64,000 nt of DNA, taken from the NCBI GenBank assembly GCA_947629095.1, contig CANRCK010000002.1, positions 1 to 64,000 on the forward strand, read 5' to 3'. The stretch comes from an uncultured Clostridia bacterium (lineage in GTDB: Bacteria > Bacillota > Clostridia > Christensenellales > Borkfalkiaceae). Shown piece after piece: positions 52,334 through 61,848 of this stretch (position 1 is the first letter of the stretch; every line of letters starts with the position of its first letter). The notes under the pieces are model-generated. The model searched no databases, was not told the origin of the DNA, and worked only from the letters and a program-made list of their open reading frames with translations. A program made the position numbers and the translations under genes.

Positions 52334-52450
52334 TATGTTCATCTAATTGACCAATAGGTGGCACAAATGTTAATTTGTGAATTTGATTTTAACAAATTAA
52401 CAAAAAAATAATGCGGCGGGCGCGAAAAAATTCGCGCCCGCCGCAAGCGT
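52334..52450 (+). ncRNA. Mini-element copy B: short transcript with 14-codon ORF and hairpin
   Basis: Downstream of a good promoter come the 21-base motif, an AGGTGG ribosome-binding site, an ATG at 52367, fourteen codons (MLICEFDFNKLTKK) and a TAA at 52409-52411. One base later begins a 14-bp hairpin (52413-52444, arm GCGGCGGGCGCGAA). Copy A has the same layout with different, equally paired arms. Here the hairpin is not followed by a T run. No plus-strand gene follows, so it is an orphan transcript: a small RNA, a tiny peptide gene, or a remnant of a leader. Confidence 0.4.
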
Positions 52451-52516
52451 ATCGCTTGAGCTTAGTATCTTAATTGCGTTGCAACTTGACTTGCATTTTA
52501 GCACATCAAACTTTAG

Positions 52517-52760
52517 ACAATCCCCTCAGTCTCGCGCTGCTCGACAGCTTTCTCACACGGCGTAAGGGCAACGCCGTGTTCGGGCACCGTGCGCGCCTTG
52601 CACTATGCGCGCACTCTTCTCGCTTCGGCACGCACAGCACACCGTGCTGTGCTATGAAATGCCTCGCTCGTCCTTACTAAGGGGAGCCAAGTTTGGGGCG
52701 TGTTGTAACCAGCCCACATTTTACTAAAGGTGGGGGCGGGCAGACGAGGCACCCCTCCCC
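52517..52760 (-). repeat. Dispersed noncoding repeat, copy 4
   Basis: 52517-52688 is the inverted counterpart of 125-297; it contains the core at 52517-52549, a GCACAGCAC-type hairpin and the GGGGAGCC end. The following 52696-52750 resembles 379-428. A hairpin with T5 (52799-52817, GTTGC/GCAAC) sits between this copy and the ABC transporter stop. No gene is visible in 52451-52826. Confidence 0.75.
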
Positions 52761-52826
52761 CTGTCATTCTGAGGAGGGCGAAGCCCGACGAAGAATCTGT
52801 TGCAAAGCAACTTTTTAGTTTCTACA

Positions 52827-55289
52827 CTACTCCGAGCGCAGACACTGCACCGGATCTTTTTTTGCCGCTATTATTGCCGGCACAAGCCCCGCCAGCAAAG
52901 TCAGGGCTATGGAAAGGGCAAGCATTCCCAAAACAATGCCCCACGTGAACTGCACAATGGCGCTGACGCCCAAAAAGCGGCTGATTATCACATTACCCAC
53001 TACGCCCGCCAAAAGCGCAAGCCCTACGCCCAGCACGCCCGCAAACGTGCCGAGAAGCAATGTTTCGGAATTAAACAGCTTTGTAATATCCCTCTTCCGC
53101 GCGCCTATACTCCTTAAAACTCCTATAACGCGCACGCGCTCTATCACCGACGTGTAGGTGATTACGCTTATCATTACGGTGGAAACTATAAGCGAAATTG
53201 CCGAAAACGCAACAAGCACGTAGCTAACCACGTCAATAAAGGTTGCCATAACGGTGAGCGCAAGCCCCGTGAGGTCCAGATAGGATACCTCGCTGTCAGG
53301 ATGGCTCTTGTTCCAATCCTCGATATAGGAAGCGATAAGCTGCTTGCTGTCGATATCCTTGGGATAAATGCGCACGTTGGTGGGCGTTTTGTATGCCCCC
53401 AAAGCTTTGAGCGCGGAAATTTGCTGGGAATGGACATAGGCGTCCTTCTCCTGCTCGGTGCCGTACTCGGGGCGCGAAAAATTTTTGCCCGTGAGCACGT
53501 TTTTTTCGGGCGAGGCGAGCTGCGCCATTCCCACCTTTGACTCGGTTGCGTTTTGCACCATAAACTCGGATAGTTCGGGAAGATATGCAAGCCCCGAATT
53601 GAGCCAGAGCGTGGAGCTGTTGTTTTTTGCGCGCAACACGCTTACGATTTTTATTTTCAGCCTGCTCTCCTTAGGGATTGCGTTGAACTTTTCCTCCGTG
53701 AGATTGCCTGACAGCGAACCGAAAGTGCCGTCCGCGTTCTGCACATACCAGCCGTCGTTTAAAATAATTTCATATTCCTTGCCGACTATGTCCGAAAACG
53801 CAACTTTGAGATAGTTGCCGTCGGCGTCCCTGCCGCAGGGTATGCCTATGCCCGTAAGCACGCCGGGATTGATGCGGTTGAACTTATCCACCACGAGGGA
53901 AACCTCGCGTATGTCCGAGGGATAGCCCGTGGAGTCCTCCGTGTGGTAGAGCACGTTGTAGTTATCCTCTATAAGTTCGTTCTGCTCTATCATCTGGTAG
54001 GCGTTGGACGTCCAGCTTGTGAGTTGATTATAGACGTATCCGCCGTTCGACTCCGCCTTTTGCAACACGTGCATATTGAGACTGTACGAAAAGTTTACCG
54101 TTTTTGTCCACGCGGGATTCATATTGCGGATATAATCTATAAACTCCTCCGAAAGAGTGGTCGTTGTGGAAAAACTCTGCCGCTGGTAGGGGATCACGCC
54201 GTCTATATCGGGATAGGGCGTTTCGTTTACCCCGCCCGCGTCCTCCATAACGCTTAAAATACGGCTTACGCTGTATGCCGTTTCACCAATGGTTACGGCG
54301 CTGTCGCCCACAGCCTCGGTCTGCATATAGTCCACGTACTTGCCCATGCCGAGGCTTGTTGCCAGCACGAGCGCGATGCCGAAGATGCCTATGCTGCCCG
54401 CAAAGCTTGTTAAAAGCGTTCTGCCGAACTTTACTTTTAAGTTTTTAAGGGACATTCTGAAAGCGGTGGAGAGCGCAAGACGGGATTTTTTGACCTTTTT
54501 GAAGCGCCCGCTTGCAGCCCCGCCCGCAGCGGAATATCCGCAGGCGGTTGTGCACTCTGCTTGGCGGGCATTCTCCGCAATCATTACGTCGCGCTCCGCC
54601 TCCCCGTCAGTATACGGATTGCTGTCCGACCTGATTTCGCCGTCGGACATGCCCACGATACGCGTTGAATACTCCTCGGCAAGCTCGCGGTTGTGGGTCA
54701 CCATCAGAACGAGCCTGTCCTTGGAAATTTCCTTTAAAAGTTCCATAACCTGCACGCCCGTTTCGCTGTCGAGCGCGCCCGTAGGCTCGTCCGCAAGTAT
54801 AACTTCGGGGTCGTTCACAATGGCGCGGGCTATGGCAACCCTCTGCATCTGCCCGCCGGAGAGTTGGTTGGGGAATTTTTTGAGCTGGCTTTCGAGCCCC
54901 ACTTTGCACAGGGCTTCCTTTGCCTTTTTTACGCGCTCCCTTCTGCCTTCGCCCGCAACGGACAGGGCAAGCGCAACGTTATCGAGAACGCTCATATTGG
55001 GAATGAGGTTATAGCTCTGGAAAACGAACCCCACTACCCCGCTTCGGTAGGTATCCCATTCGCACGCGCCGAAATCGGCAGTGCTCTTTCCGTCTATTAT
55101 AAGGTCACCGGAGGAATACTTGTCCAGCCCGCCGATAATGTTTAACAGCGTGGTTTTGCCACAGCCGGAGGGTCCGAGAATGGAGACGAACTCGCTGTTG
55201 CGCAAGTTGAGCGTGACGCCCTTTAAGGCATGGACCGTGAGGTCCTTTGCAACCTCGTAGTCTTTTGTTATATTTTTTAATTGCAACAC
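52827..55289 (-). CDS. ABC transporter, fused ATPase and FtsX-type permease (MacB-like)
   Basis: An 820-residue fusion. The N-terminal ATPase (1-225) has Walker [10 protein letters not shown], signature [15 protein letters not shown], Walker [13 protein letters not shown] and the H-loop [10 protein letters not shown] basic linker (about 225-285) leads to a first membrane helix (about 295-320), a large extracellular domain, and three helices near the C-terminus (about 680-810) of the FtsX/MacB fold. These mechanotransmission transporters export peptides or antibiotics, or handle lipoproteins; the substrate is unknown. The start is GTG with AAGGGG upstream. Confidence 0.93.
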   Translation of the reverse strand: MLQLKNITKDYEVAKDLTVHALKGVTLNLRNSEFVSILGPSGCGKTTLLNIIGGLDKYSSGDLIIDGKSTADFGACEWDTYRSGVVGFVFQSYNLIPNMSVLDNVALALSVAGEGRRERVKKAKEALCKVGLESQLKKFPNQLSGGQMQRVAIARAIVNDPEVILADEPTGALDSETGVQVMELLKEISKDRLVLMVTHNRELAEEYSTRIVGMSDGEIRSDSNPYTDGEAERDVMIAENARQAECTTACGYSAAGGAASGRFKKVKKSRLALSTAFRMSLKNLKVKFGRTLLTSFAGSIGIFGIALVLATSLGMGKYVDYMQTEAVGDSAVTIGETAYSVSRILSVMEDAGGVNETPYPDIDGVIPYQRQSFSTTTTLSEEFIDYIRNMNPAWTKTVNFSYSLNMHVLQKAESNGGYVYNQLTSWTSNAYQMIEQNELIEDNYNVLYHTEDSTGYPSDIREVSLVVDKFNRINPGVLTGIGIPCGRDADGNYLKVAFSDIVGKEYEIILNDGWYVQNADGTFGSLSGNLTEEKFNAIPKESRLKIKIVSVLRAKNNSSTLWLNSGLAYLPELSEFMVQNATESKVGMAQLASPEKNVLTGKNFSRPEYGTEQEKDAYVHSQQISALKALGAYKTPTNVRIYPKDIDSKQLIASYIEDWNKSHPDSEVSYLDLTGLALTVMATFIDVVSYVLVAFSAISLIVSTVMISVITYTSVIERVRVIGVLRSIGARKRDITKLFNSETLLLGTFAGVLGVGLALLAGVVGNVIISRFLGVSAIVQFTWGIVLGMLALSIALTLLAGLVPAIIAAKKDPVQCLRSE

Positions 55290-55348
55290 TTTTTCAACCC
55301 CTTATATCCCTTTGACCGCAGCGTGACATAAATAATTGTTACCATACG

Positions 55349-55377
55349 ATTATACTATGTATTGTGTACAAAATCAA
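55349..55377 (-). promoter_or_regulatory. Promoter of the ABC transporter
   Basis: On the minus strand TTGATT (55372-55377), 17 bases, perfect TATAAT (55349-55354). Leader about 50 bases. Confidence 0.72.
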
Positions 55378-55397
55378 GCGGGGAAAATACACCCCGC

Positions 55398-55436
55398 AAA
55401 AAAAATGCCGCCGCGCTTCACTTTAAGCGTGGCGGC
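55398..55436 (-). terminator. Intrinsic terminator after hppA
   Basis: On the minus strand GCCGCCACGCTT and AAGCGCGGCGGC (one mismatch, six-base loop) are followed by A then T8. It lies 14 bases past the hppA stop. Confidence 0.92.
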
Positions 55437-55449
55437 TGTCCGATTAATT

Positions 55450-57699
55450 TCAGCCTATGGTCCAGCCGAGCTGGGCAAACCACCCGAACAGGTTGAAGTT
55501 GCTGAATACAACTACCGTTGCAAGCGATACGGTGGACATAATTTTGATGAGAATGTCGAGGGAAGGTCCCACAGTGTCCTTTAAGGGGTCGCCCACGGTG
55601 TCGCCCACTACGGACGCATCGTGCGCAGGCGTGCCCTTTTCTTCGCCCTCCACGCCGCCGGATTCTATGTATTTCTTTGCGTTATCCCACGCGCCGCCCG
55701 AGTTGCCGCAGAAAATTGCAAGCATTATTGCGGATATGGTTGCGCCCATAAGCACGCCGCCCACGAACATGGGTCCGAACACGAAGCCCGTAACGAGGGG
55801 GAACAGTATGCACATTATGCAGGGGATACGCATTTCTTTAAGCGCGCCCGAAGAGGAAATTTCGATGCACGTCTTGTAGTCGGGGAGAACTTTTCCCTCG
55901 CGCAGACCTGCTATTTCGTTGAATTGGCGGCGGACTTCCTCAACCATCTGCCTTGCAGCCTTTGCAACGGCGTTGATGAGCATACCCGAGAACATAAAGG
56001 GCAGCGCCGCGCCGCAGAGAGCACCGCATAGCGTCATGGGGTTGATTAGGTTGAGCATAAGCTGTTCAACGAGATTTATCTCCTGGAAGGCAAACAGATA
56101 GCTCGTCATAAGCGAAAGCGCCGCAAACGATGCCGAGCCTATTGCAAAGCCCTTGCCTATTGCCGCCGTGGTGTTGCCCACGGAGTCAAGCTTGTCGGTG
56201 ATTTCCCTTACTTCGGGGTCGAGGTAGCTCATTTCGGCAATGCCGCCTGCGTTATCCGAGATGGGACCGTAGGTATCCACCGAAACGGTTGCCGCAACAA
56301 AGGAGAGCATTCCGAACGCCGCGCACGCAACGCCGTACATTCCCGCTATTGCATAGCTGCCGAAGATTGCAACGGCAAGCACAACCACGGGGAGCATACA
56401 GCTTATCATTCCCGTTGCAAGCCCTTGAGTTACGGTGAGCGCGGGTCCCTCCTTTGAGGCTGCGGCTATGCCCTTTGTGGGCTTGTAGTCGTAGCTTGTG
56501 TAATATTCCGAAATTATACCTATGACTATGCCGGCTACTATTCCGAAAACGGCGGCAAGCCAGGGGCTGAACGCGCCGATCTTGAAGCCGACGTCCGTAA
56601 ACGCGGAGTTTTGGATATCCCCCAGCCCCGAGCCGACGTCCTTGAACATAAATATACTTAAAACAAGTCCCGCAACAACCGTTACGCCCGCCGAAATCCA
56701 TGTGGCGATATTCAGCTCCATATGTACGTTTTTTGAAAGGTTGGTGCGCAGAACTATATAGGATATGCCTATTATGCAGGCAAGAAGTCCGCAGCCCGCA
56801 AACACAAGCGGGAACAAAAGCATTTTACTCAGAAAAGCCGTATCCGTGAATATATTGTGCATAAACAGCTCGCCCGCAAGCATCACGGCGGACAATATCG
56901 CGCCGACGTAGCTTTCAAGAAGGTCGCTGCCAAGCCCTGCAACGTCGCCGACGTTGTCGCCCACGTTATCGGCTATTGTGGCGGGGTTGCGGGGGTCGTC
57001 CTCGGGAATGTGCTCCTCGGTTTTCCCCACGAGGTCCGCGCCCATATCCGCCGCCTTGGTGTAGATTCCTCCGCCCACGCGGTTGAACATAGCTATTATG
57101 GAACAGCCTAGCGCATAGCCAGAGAGAGTCATGGTGAAGTTTGTGGGAAGCCCTATAAAGTTTTTTGCCGCTTCATAGGTTTTGTCGCCGTAGTGTTTGC
57201 CTATCTCAACAACGCCGGCAATCTGACCCGCGCCCAACCCGAAAATGAGATAGACCAAAACGGCGCCCAGAAGCGCAAAGCCCGCAACGCACAAGCCCAT
57301 TACGGAACCGCCCTTAAAGGCAACTTTGAGGGTCTTGCCCAAATCCCTGCTTTCGCGCGCCTTGTTTGTAACGCGGACGTTGCAGTAGGTGGCTATTTTC
57401 ATTCCCACCCAGCCCGCGGCGGCGCTCATTACGGCGCCAATCACAAACGCTATAGCCGCCTGCCAGCTTATGATTATAAGCACGACCGCGGCGACCACCG
57501 CGCCTATTATCGCCACTATCTTATACTCGTATTTTATGAATGCGTTTGCGCCCGTGCGTATAGCCGAGCCGATCTCCTCCATTCTCTCAGTGCCCTCTTC
57601 CAGCTTTTTTACGCTGAAATAGTTGAACGCCGCGTATGCGCAAGCCAGAATAACGGCTATGCCGACGACGATCAGCAACAGGTTTTCCCAAGTGTTCAT
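55450..57699 (-). CDS. hppA: Membrane-bound ion-pumping pyrophosphatase (K+-dependent type)
   Basis: HppA couples PPi hydrolysis to H+ or Na+ export. The 749-residue protein has about sixteen membrane helices and the PPi-binding loops: DVGADLVGKTEEHIPEDDPR with NPATIADNVGDNVGDVAGLG, and near the end GGAWDNAKKYIE and DTVGDPLKDTVGPSLDILIK. The GNTTAA sequence (around residue 530) has Ala where K+-independent enzymes carry Lys, so K+ dependence is expected. H+ versus Na+ transport is left open. It suits an energy-limited anaerobe whose biosynthesis, including the nucleotidyl transfers here, releases PPi. Confidence 0.96.
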   Translation of the reverse strand: MNTWENLLLIVVGIAVILACAYAAFNYFSVKKLEEGTERMEEIGSAIRTGANAFIKYEYKIVAIIGAVVAAVVLIIISWQAAIAFVIGAVMSAAAGWVGMKIATYCNVRVTNKARESRDLGKTLKVAFKGGSVMGLCVAGFALLGAVLVYLIFGLGAGQIAGVVEIGKHYGDKTYEAAKNFIGLPTNFTMTLSGYALGCSIIAMFNRVGGGIYTKAADMGADLVGKTEEHIPEDDPRNPATIADNVGDNVGDVAGLGSDLLESYVGAILSAVMLAGELFMHNIFTDTAFLSKMLLFPLVFAGCGLLACIIGISYIVLRTNLSKNVHMELNIATWISAGVTVVAGLVLSIFMFKDVGSGLGDIQNSAFTDVGFKIGAFSPWLAAVFGIVAGIVIGIISEYYTSYDYKPTKGIAAASKEGPALTVTQGLATGMISCMLPVVVLAVAIFGSYAIAGMYGVACAAFGMLSFVAATVSVDTYGPISDNAGGIAEMSYLDPEVREITDKLDSVGNTTAAIGKGFAIGSASFAALSLMTSYLFAFQEINLVEQLMLNLINPMTLCGALCGAALPFMFSGMLINAVAKAARQMVEEVRRQFNEIAGLREGKVLPDYKTCIEISSSGALKEMRIPCIMCILFPLVTGFVFGPMFVGGVLMGATISAIMLAIFCGNSGGAWDNAKKYIESGGVEGEEKGTPAHDASVVGDTVGDPLKDTVGPSLDILIKIMSTVSLATVVVFSNFNLFGWFAQLGWTIG

Positions 57700-57756
57700 A
57701 AAAGCTCCTCCCTTCCGCAGAGCCGGCGGCTGCGCGGCATGCGGTTTTACGGTATT

Positions 57757-57785
57757 ATGTTATCATACCTTTTTTATAATTGCAA
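57757..57785 (-). promoter_or_regulatory. Promoter of hppA
   Basis: On the minus strand TTGCAA (57780-57785), 17 bases, TAACAT (57757-57762). The leader of about 50 bases holds a GC-rich hairpin before GGGAGGAG. Confidence 0.65.
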
Positions 57786-57823
57786 TATGAAATTTTCCGT
57801 TTGGGGACAAAATTTTTACATAT

Positions 57824-58741
57824 TCAGGCAAAAAGCCCCTCCGAAAGATATCTTTCGCCCGAATCGGGGAGAAGAACCACCACGTTTTTGCCGCAGTTGC
57901 AAGGGTCGGCGGCAAGCACGGTGGCGGCGTGAAGGGCTGCGCCCGAGGAGACGCCCGCAAGCAGCCCCTCGCACCGGGCAAGGCTCTTTGCGGCGGCAAA
58001 CGCCTCCCCGTCCGTCACGGTTAAAATTTCGTCCACCGCAGAGCGGTCGAACGTTTTGGGCACAAACCCCGCGCCTATGCCCTGAATTTTGTGCGCACCT
58101 GCCCTCCCGCCCGACAAAACGGGGGACGAAGCAGGCTCCACAGCCACGATTTTGACGGTACGTATTGAGTTTTTTAAAAATTTCCCCACGCCCGACACCG
58201 TTCCGCCCGTGCCCACGCCCGCAACGAATATATCGACCTTTCCGCCGAGGGTTTTGTAAATTTCCGGTCCGGTGGTTGAAAAGTGCGCCGCGGGATTTGC
58301 GGGATTGGTAAACTGCCCCAAAATCACCCCGCCGCACTCCGCGGCAAGCTCTTCGGCTTTCAGGACGGCGCCTGTCATTCCCCTTTCCCCGTCCGTTAAA
58401 ACCACTTCCCCGCCGTAAGCTTTTATAAGGCTCCGCCGCTCGGCGCTCATTGTGCGGGGCATCGTCAAAATCACGCGGTAGCCCTTTGCGCAGCCGATTG
58501 CGGCAAGCGCAATGCCCGTATTGCCCGAAGTCGGCTCCACTATAATCCCGCCCGGCTTCAATATCCCGCGCGCCTCCGCGTCCTCTATCATCGCCTTGGC
58601 AACCCTGTCCTTTGACGACCCCGCGGGGTTGAACCCCTCGGCTTTTGCGTATATATTTGCTTTTAAACCGAATACGCGCGCGTAATTTGTGAGTTTTACG
58701 AGCGGCGTTTTGCCCACAAGACGGGCTATGCCCTCCGTCAT
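57824..58741 (-). CDS. cysK: O-acetylserine sulfhydrylase (cysteine synthase)
   Basis: CysK makes cysteine from O-acetylserine and sulfide. The 305-residue PLP enzyme has VGKTPLVKL, the PLP lysine in NPAGSSKDRVA, the substrate loop PTSGNTGIALA, and the cofactor phosphate loop GVGTGGTVSGVGKFL. Ser in SSGAALHAA closes the site. The GGAGGG ribosome-binding site directly follows a terminator-like hairpin, so expression may be attenuated. It is shorter at the C-terminus than some CysK proteins but complete. Confidence 0.94.
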   Translation of the reverse strand: MTEGIARLVGKTPLVKLTNYARVFGLKANIYAKAEGFNPAGSSKDRVAKAMIEDAEARGILKPGGIIVEPTSGNTGIALAAIGCAKGYRVILTMPRTMSAERRSLIKAYGGEVVLTDGERGMTGAVLKAEELAAECGGVILGQFTNPANPAAHFSTTGPEIYKTLGGKVDIFVAGVGTGGTVSGVGKFLKNSIRTVKIVAVEPASSPVLSGGRAGAHKIQGIGAGFVPKTFDRSAVDEILTVTDGEAFAAAKSLARCEGLLAGVSSGAALHAATVLAADPCNCGKNVVVLLPDSGERYLSEGLFA

Positions 58742-58752
58742 GGTCTCCCTCC

Positions 58753-58780
58753 TAAAAACAAAAGCGGGCTGTGCCCGCTT
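58753..58780 (-). terminator. Terminator between prfA and cysK
   Basis: On the minus strand AAGCGGGC, three bases and GCCCGCTT are followed by TTGTTTTTA, which runs straight into the cysK ribosome-binding site. Confidence 0.75.
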
Positions 58781-58802
58781 GTGTGCTTATTTATTGCTCA
58801 TT

Positions 58803-59885
58803 TTATGCGTCACCGCCGGCAAGCTGTGCCTCTCTTTCGGCAACGGCAAGCGCCTCGATCATTTCGTCGATGTCGCCCATCATAAACGAGTCGAGGGAAT
58901 ACAGCGAAAGCCCTATGCGGTGGTCCGTTACCCGCCCCTGCGGAAAATTGTAGGTGCGTATGCGCTCGCTCCTGTCTCCCCTGCCCACAAGGCTCTTCCT
59001 GTGGGCGTCGTACTCGCTCTGGTTTTTGGAGTTATAGTAGTCGTACAGCCTCGAACGCAGTACCTTGAACGCTTTGTCCTTGTTTTTAAGCTGGCTTCTT
59101 TCGTCCTGGCAGGTGACCACTATGCCCGTGGGGAAGTGCGTAAGGCGGATTGCCGTCTCCGTTTTGTTCACCTTTTGCCCGCCCGCGCCCGAGGAACGGT
59201 AAACGTCCACGCGCACGTCCTCGTCGCGTATATCCACCTCCACGTCCTCGGCTTCCGGAAGCACGGCTACGGTCACCGTGGAGGTGTGCACCCTGCCCTG
59301 CGACTCCGTTTCCGGCACGCGCTGCACGCGGTGCACGCCGCTTTCGAATTTGAGCTGTTTGTAAGCGCCCCTGCCGCCTATATTCAAAACCACTTCCTTT
59401 ATGCCGCCCAGCTCGGTGTCGTTTAAATCCACAAGCTCGGTTTTAAGGCGGTGGCGTTCGCAATAATTGAGATACATTCTGTAAAGTTCGTAGGCAAACA
59501 GCGCCGCTTCGTCGCCGCCGGCGCCCGCGCGTATCTCCATTATGCAGTTCCTTTCGTCGTTCTTGTCCTTGGGCAGGAGCATAATTTTAAGCTCCTCCCT
59601 CAAAGCTTCGAGCTTTTGCCTGCAACCGTACACCTCTTCGGAGAAGAGCGCTTTCATCTCGGGGTCCGCTTCGGTTTTTTCCGCTTCGGCTGCGGCGTTC
59701 ATCTGCTTTTCGATCTCCGCATATTCCAGATATTTTTGCGCCGTTTCGGATATCTCCGCCTGCGCCTTGGCTATCTCCGTCCACTTCTGCGCGTCGGCAA
59801 TAACCTCCGGGTCGCTCATCTCCTTTGAAAGCGCCTCGTATCTTGCGGCGATATCCTGCAATTTTAATATCATTTTATCAGCCAT
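58803..59885 (-). CDS. prfA: Peptide chain release factor 1
   Basis: RF1 ends translation at UAA and UAG. The 360-residue protein has the N-terminal coiled-coil domain, [12 protein letters not shown], the stop-codon reading region with the PxT-like element ([18 protein letters not shown]), and the catalytic GGQ in [20 protein letters not shown]. The C-terminal part contains [16 protein letters not shown]. PrmC, encoded just upstream in the fusion protein, methylates the Gln of GGQ. Spacing is 27 bases. Confidence 0.97.
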   Translation of the reverse strand: MADKMILKLQDIAARYEALSKEMSDPEVIADAQKWTEIAKAQAEISETAQKYLEYAEIEKQMNAAAEAEKTEADPEMKALFSEEVYGCRQKLEALREELKIMLLPKDKNDERNCIMEIRAGAGGDEAALFAYELYRMYLNYCERHRLKTELVDLNDTELGGIKEVVLNIGGRGAYKQLKFESGVHRVQRVPETESQGRVHTSTVTVAVLPEAEDVEVDIRDEDVRVDVYRSSGAGGQKVNKTETAIRLTHFPTGIVVTCQDERSQLKNKDKAFKVLRSRLYDYYNSKNQSEYDAHRKSLVGRGDRSERIRTYNFPQGRVTDHRIGLSLYSLDSFMMGDIDEMIEALAVAEREAQLAGGDA

Positions 59886-59912
59886 AATCTTAAAAAACCC
59901 AATATATATCCA

Positions 59913-61742
59913 TTAAAATACTATTTTTATGAACCTGTCCACGCCCGCCAGATCCTTTAAAACTATAACGTAGTCGCGCTTTTTGAAGAGCGACAATATG
60001 GCCTCGGTCTGACCCTCACCGCACTCCATAATAAGCATTCCGCCCTTCACGAGGTGGGGCTTTGCGTCGTCGGCAAGCCGCCTGTAAAAGTCCAGCCCGT
60101 CCTCGCCGCCGTCCAAAGCAACTCTCGGCTCAAACTCGCGCACCTCGCGCTGTATATGGGGTATTTCGCCGCTCTTTATGTAGGGCGGGTTGCAGACTAT
60201 AATGTTGAACTTGCCGTGGACGTTGCGGAACATATCGCCCACGATAAAGTTTATTTTTACCTTGTTTGCGGCGGCATTCTCCCTTGCAAGCATTATCGCC
60301 GCGTCCGAAACGTCGGAAGCCGTTACGGTTACTTCCTTGTCGGCGCAGGTCTTTGCAACGGCTATGGCTATGCAGCCCGTGCCCGTGCACATATCCAGCA
60401 CTTTATCGCCCTTTTCCACCGACTTTATAACGGCGTCCGCCAAAAGCTCGGTTTCGGGCCGGGGGATAAGCGCGCGCTCGTCCACCTTTATTTTAAACCC
60501 GTAAAATTCCGTATCGCCGAAGATATACCAAAGCGGTCTCCCCGTGAGCCGTTTTTGCACTATGTCTTGAATTTTTTTGCTCTCCGAAGGCTTTACGATG
60601 CGGTCCTTTGAAAGCTCGCTGCGCTTTATGCCGAGAGTTATGGAGTATATCCACTCGGCGTCGCTCTCGTCGATGCCCTCCTTTTTGAAGCGGGCTTTGG
60701 TGTCCTTCAAGAGCTTTGAAAGCACGCCGCCCGTAGTAAACGAGGTTTCGGGCACGGTGGGGTCGGCGTCCATTTCCAAAACCTTTTTAAAGGCGGCTAT
60801 GGCAACCTCTATCATCTCCTCGTCCGGCTCGCGGGTGGTGAGCGTTTTTTGAAGAAGCATTCCCGGCGCCTTGAAGATTGTTACAAACCAATTGTCAAAG
60901 CGCGCCAAAAACTTTAAAATTTCGTAGGATATACCCGCCAAAACGGGCAAAAGGACTATTTCCACGCCGAGCTGAGCCAAAAACCTGAGCGCGCCGTTGG
61001 GGATTGTGGCGGAATTTATGCCTATTGCCCACAGCACCACGGACATAATGAGGACGTTTATCAAAACTACTATAAAAAGAAAGGACGTGCCGCACCTGTC
61101 GTGTATTCTCGAAGCTTTTTTAACGCTCTCGGGCGTGAGCTCCATTCCGTGCTCGTAGGCGTTGATGGTCTTGTGCTCCGCGCCGTGGTACTGATATAAT
61201 CTCCTGATATCCTTCAAAAACAGTATCAGCGAAAGATACAGTATGAATATCAAAAACTTTACGCCGCCCCAGATGACGTATTTCCACACGCCGCCGTGCA
61301 CCGTTTCAAGCGCGGGAAAGGCGGGAATGAGCCAAAAGTCGGTTATTACGCGGGGAAGAACCATAAACAACGCCACGGCAAGCACAACGCCTAAAAAGAG
61401 CGAAACTACCGTTATAACGTCCATAACGCTGAGCTTGAATTTTTCCGCAAGCCAGCCCGAGACTCTGCCGCCCTCTTCCTCGTCCTCGCCGTAGACCGCC
61501 GCGGAACGCATAAGGACCTTGGACCCGCGCACGAGGGAATTTACAAGGTTGACCGTGCCGCGGACAAAGGGAATTTTGCCCGCCTTTTTTACGGCGGGGG
61601 AGGGATTCAAACGCTTTGCCTCAATCTGAATATTTCCGTCGGGGTCGCGCACGGCGCACGCCATGCAGGTTTTGCCCTGCATCATAACGCCCTCCATAAC
61701 CGCCTGACCGCCGATATATGTGCATTTCTTTTTATTCTTCAT
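59913..61742 (-). CDS. prmC: DUF1385 membrane protein fused to release-factor methyltransferase PrmC
   Basis: A 609-residue two-part protein. Residues 1-300 match DUF1385 (YqhQ-like): YIGGQAVMEGVMMQGKT at the start, three or four membrane helices, and YHGAEHKTINAYEHG followed by HDRCGTSFLF. From about 325 to the end is PrmC, which methylates the GGQ glutamine of RF1 and RF2: RPLWYIFGDTEFYGF, RPETELLADAV, LDMCTGTGCIAIAVAK (SAM site) and the catalytic NPPY in IVCNPPYIKSGE. The stretch between them reads continuously with no frameshift. The DUF1385 role is unknown. Confidence 0.92.
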   Translation of the reverse strand: MKNKKKCTYIGGQAVMEGVMMQGKTCMACAVRDPDGNIQIEAKRLNPSPAVKKAGKIPFVRGTVNLVNSLVRGSKVLMRSAAVYGEDEEEGGRVSGWLAEKFKLSVMDVITVVSLFLGVVLAVALFMVLPRVITDFWLIPAFPALETVHGGVWKYVIWGGVKFLIFILYLSLILFLKDIRRLYQYHGAEHKTINAYEHGMELTPESVKKASRIHDRCGTSFLFIVVLINVLIMSVVLWAIGINSATIPNGALRFLAQLGVEIVLLPVLAGISYEILKFLARFDNWFVTIFKAPGMLLQKTLTTREPDEEMIEVAIAAFKKVLEMDADPTVPETSFTTGGVLSKLLKDTKARFKKEGIDESDAEWIYSITLGIKRSELSKDRIVKPSESKKIQDIVQKRLTGRPLWYIFGDTEFYGFKIKVDERALIPRPETELLADAVIKSVEKGDKVLDMCTGTGCIAIAVAKTCADKEVTVTASDVSDAAIMLARENAAANKVKINFIVGDMFRNVHGKFNIIVCNPPYIKSGEIPHIQREVREFEPRVALDGGEDGLDFYRRLADDAKPHLVKGGMLIMECGEGQTEAILSLFKKRDYVIVLKDLAGVDRFIKIVF

Positions 61743-61808
61743 AACTCGTTTTATCCGTATGCCTTTGGGGCTTTAATGTAAATTGCAAACGCATACAAAA
61801 TGCGCGGC

Positions 61809-61842
61809 TAAAAAAATAACGGCGCCAAAAATCGGAGCCGTA
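61809..61842 (-). terminator. Intrinsic terminator after rpmE
   Basis: On the minus strand ACGGCTCC and GGCGCCGT (one mismatch) are followed by TATTTTTTT, seven bases past the rpmE stop. So rpmE is probably monocistronic. Confidence 0.75.
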
Positions 61843-61848
61843 TATTTT

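Larger units (their letters stand above)
52179..52354. repeat. 21-bp inverted repeat enclosing divergent promoters
   Basis: Arms at 52179-52199 and 52334-52354 match at 20 of 21 positions as reverse complements (TTGGTCAATTAG ... TGAACATA). Between them are 134 AT-rich bases with a promoter facing each way. Each arm begins within a few bases of a predicted transcription start. Each arm also contains an imperfect dyad (TGTTCA-N6-TGACCA). It could be an invertible switch or a pair of operators; sequence alone does not decide. Confidence 0.7.
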
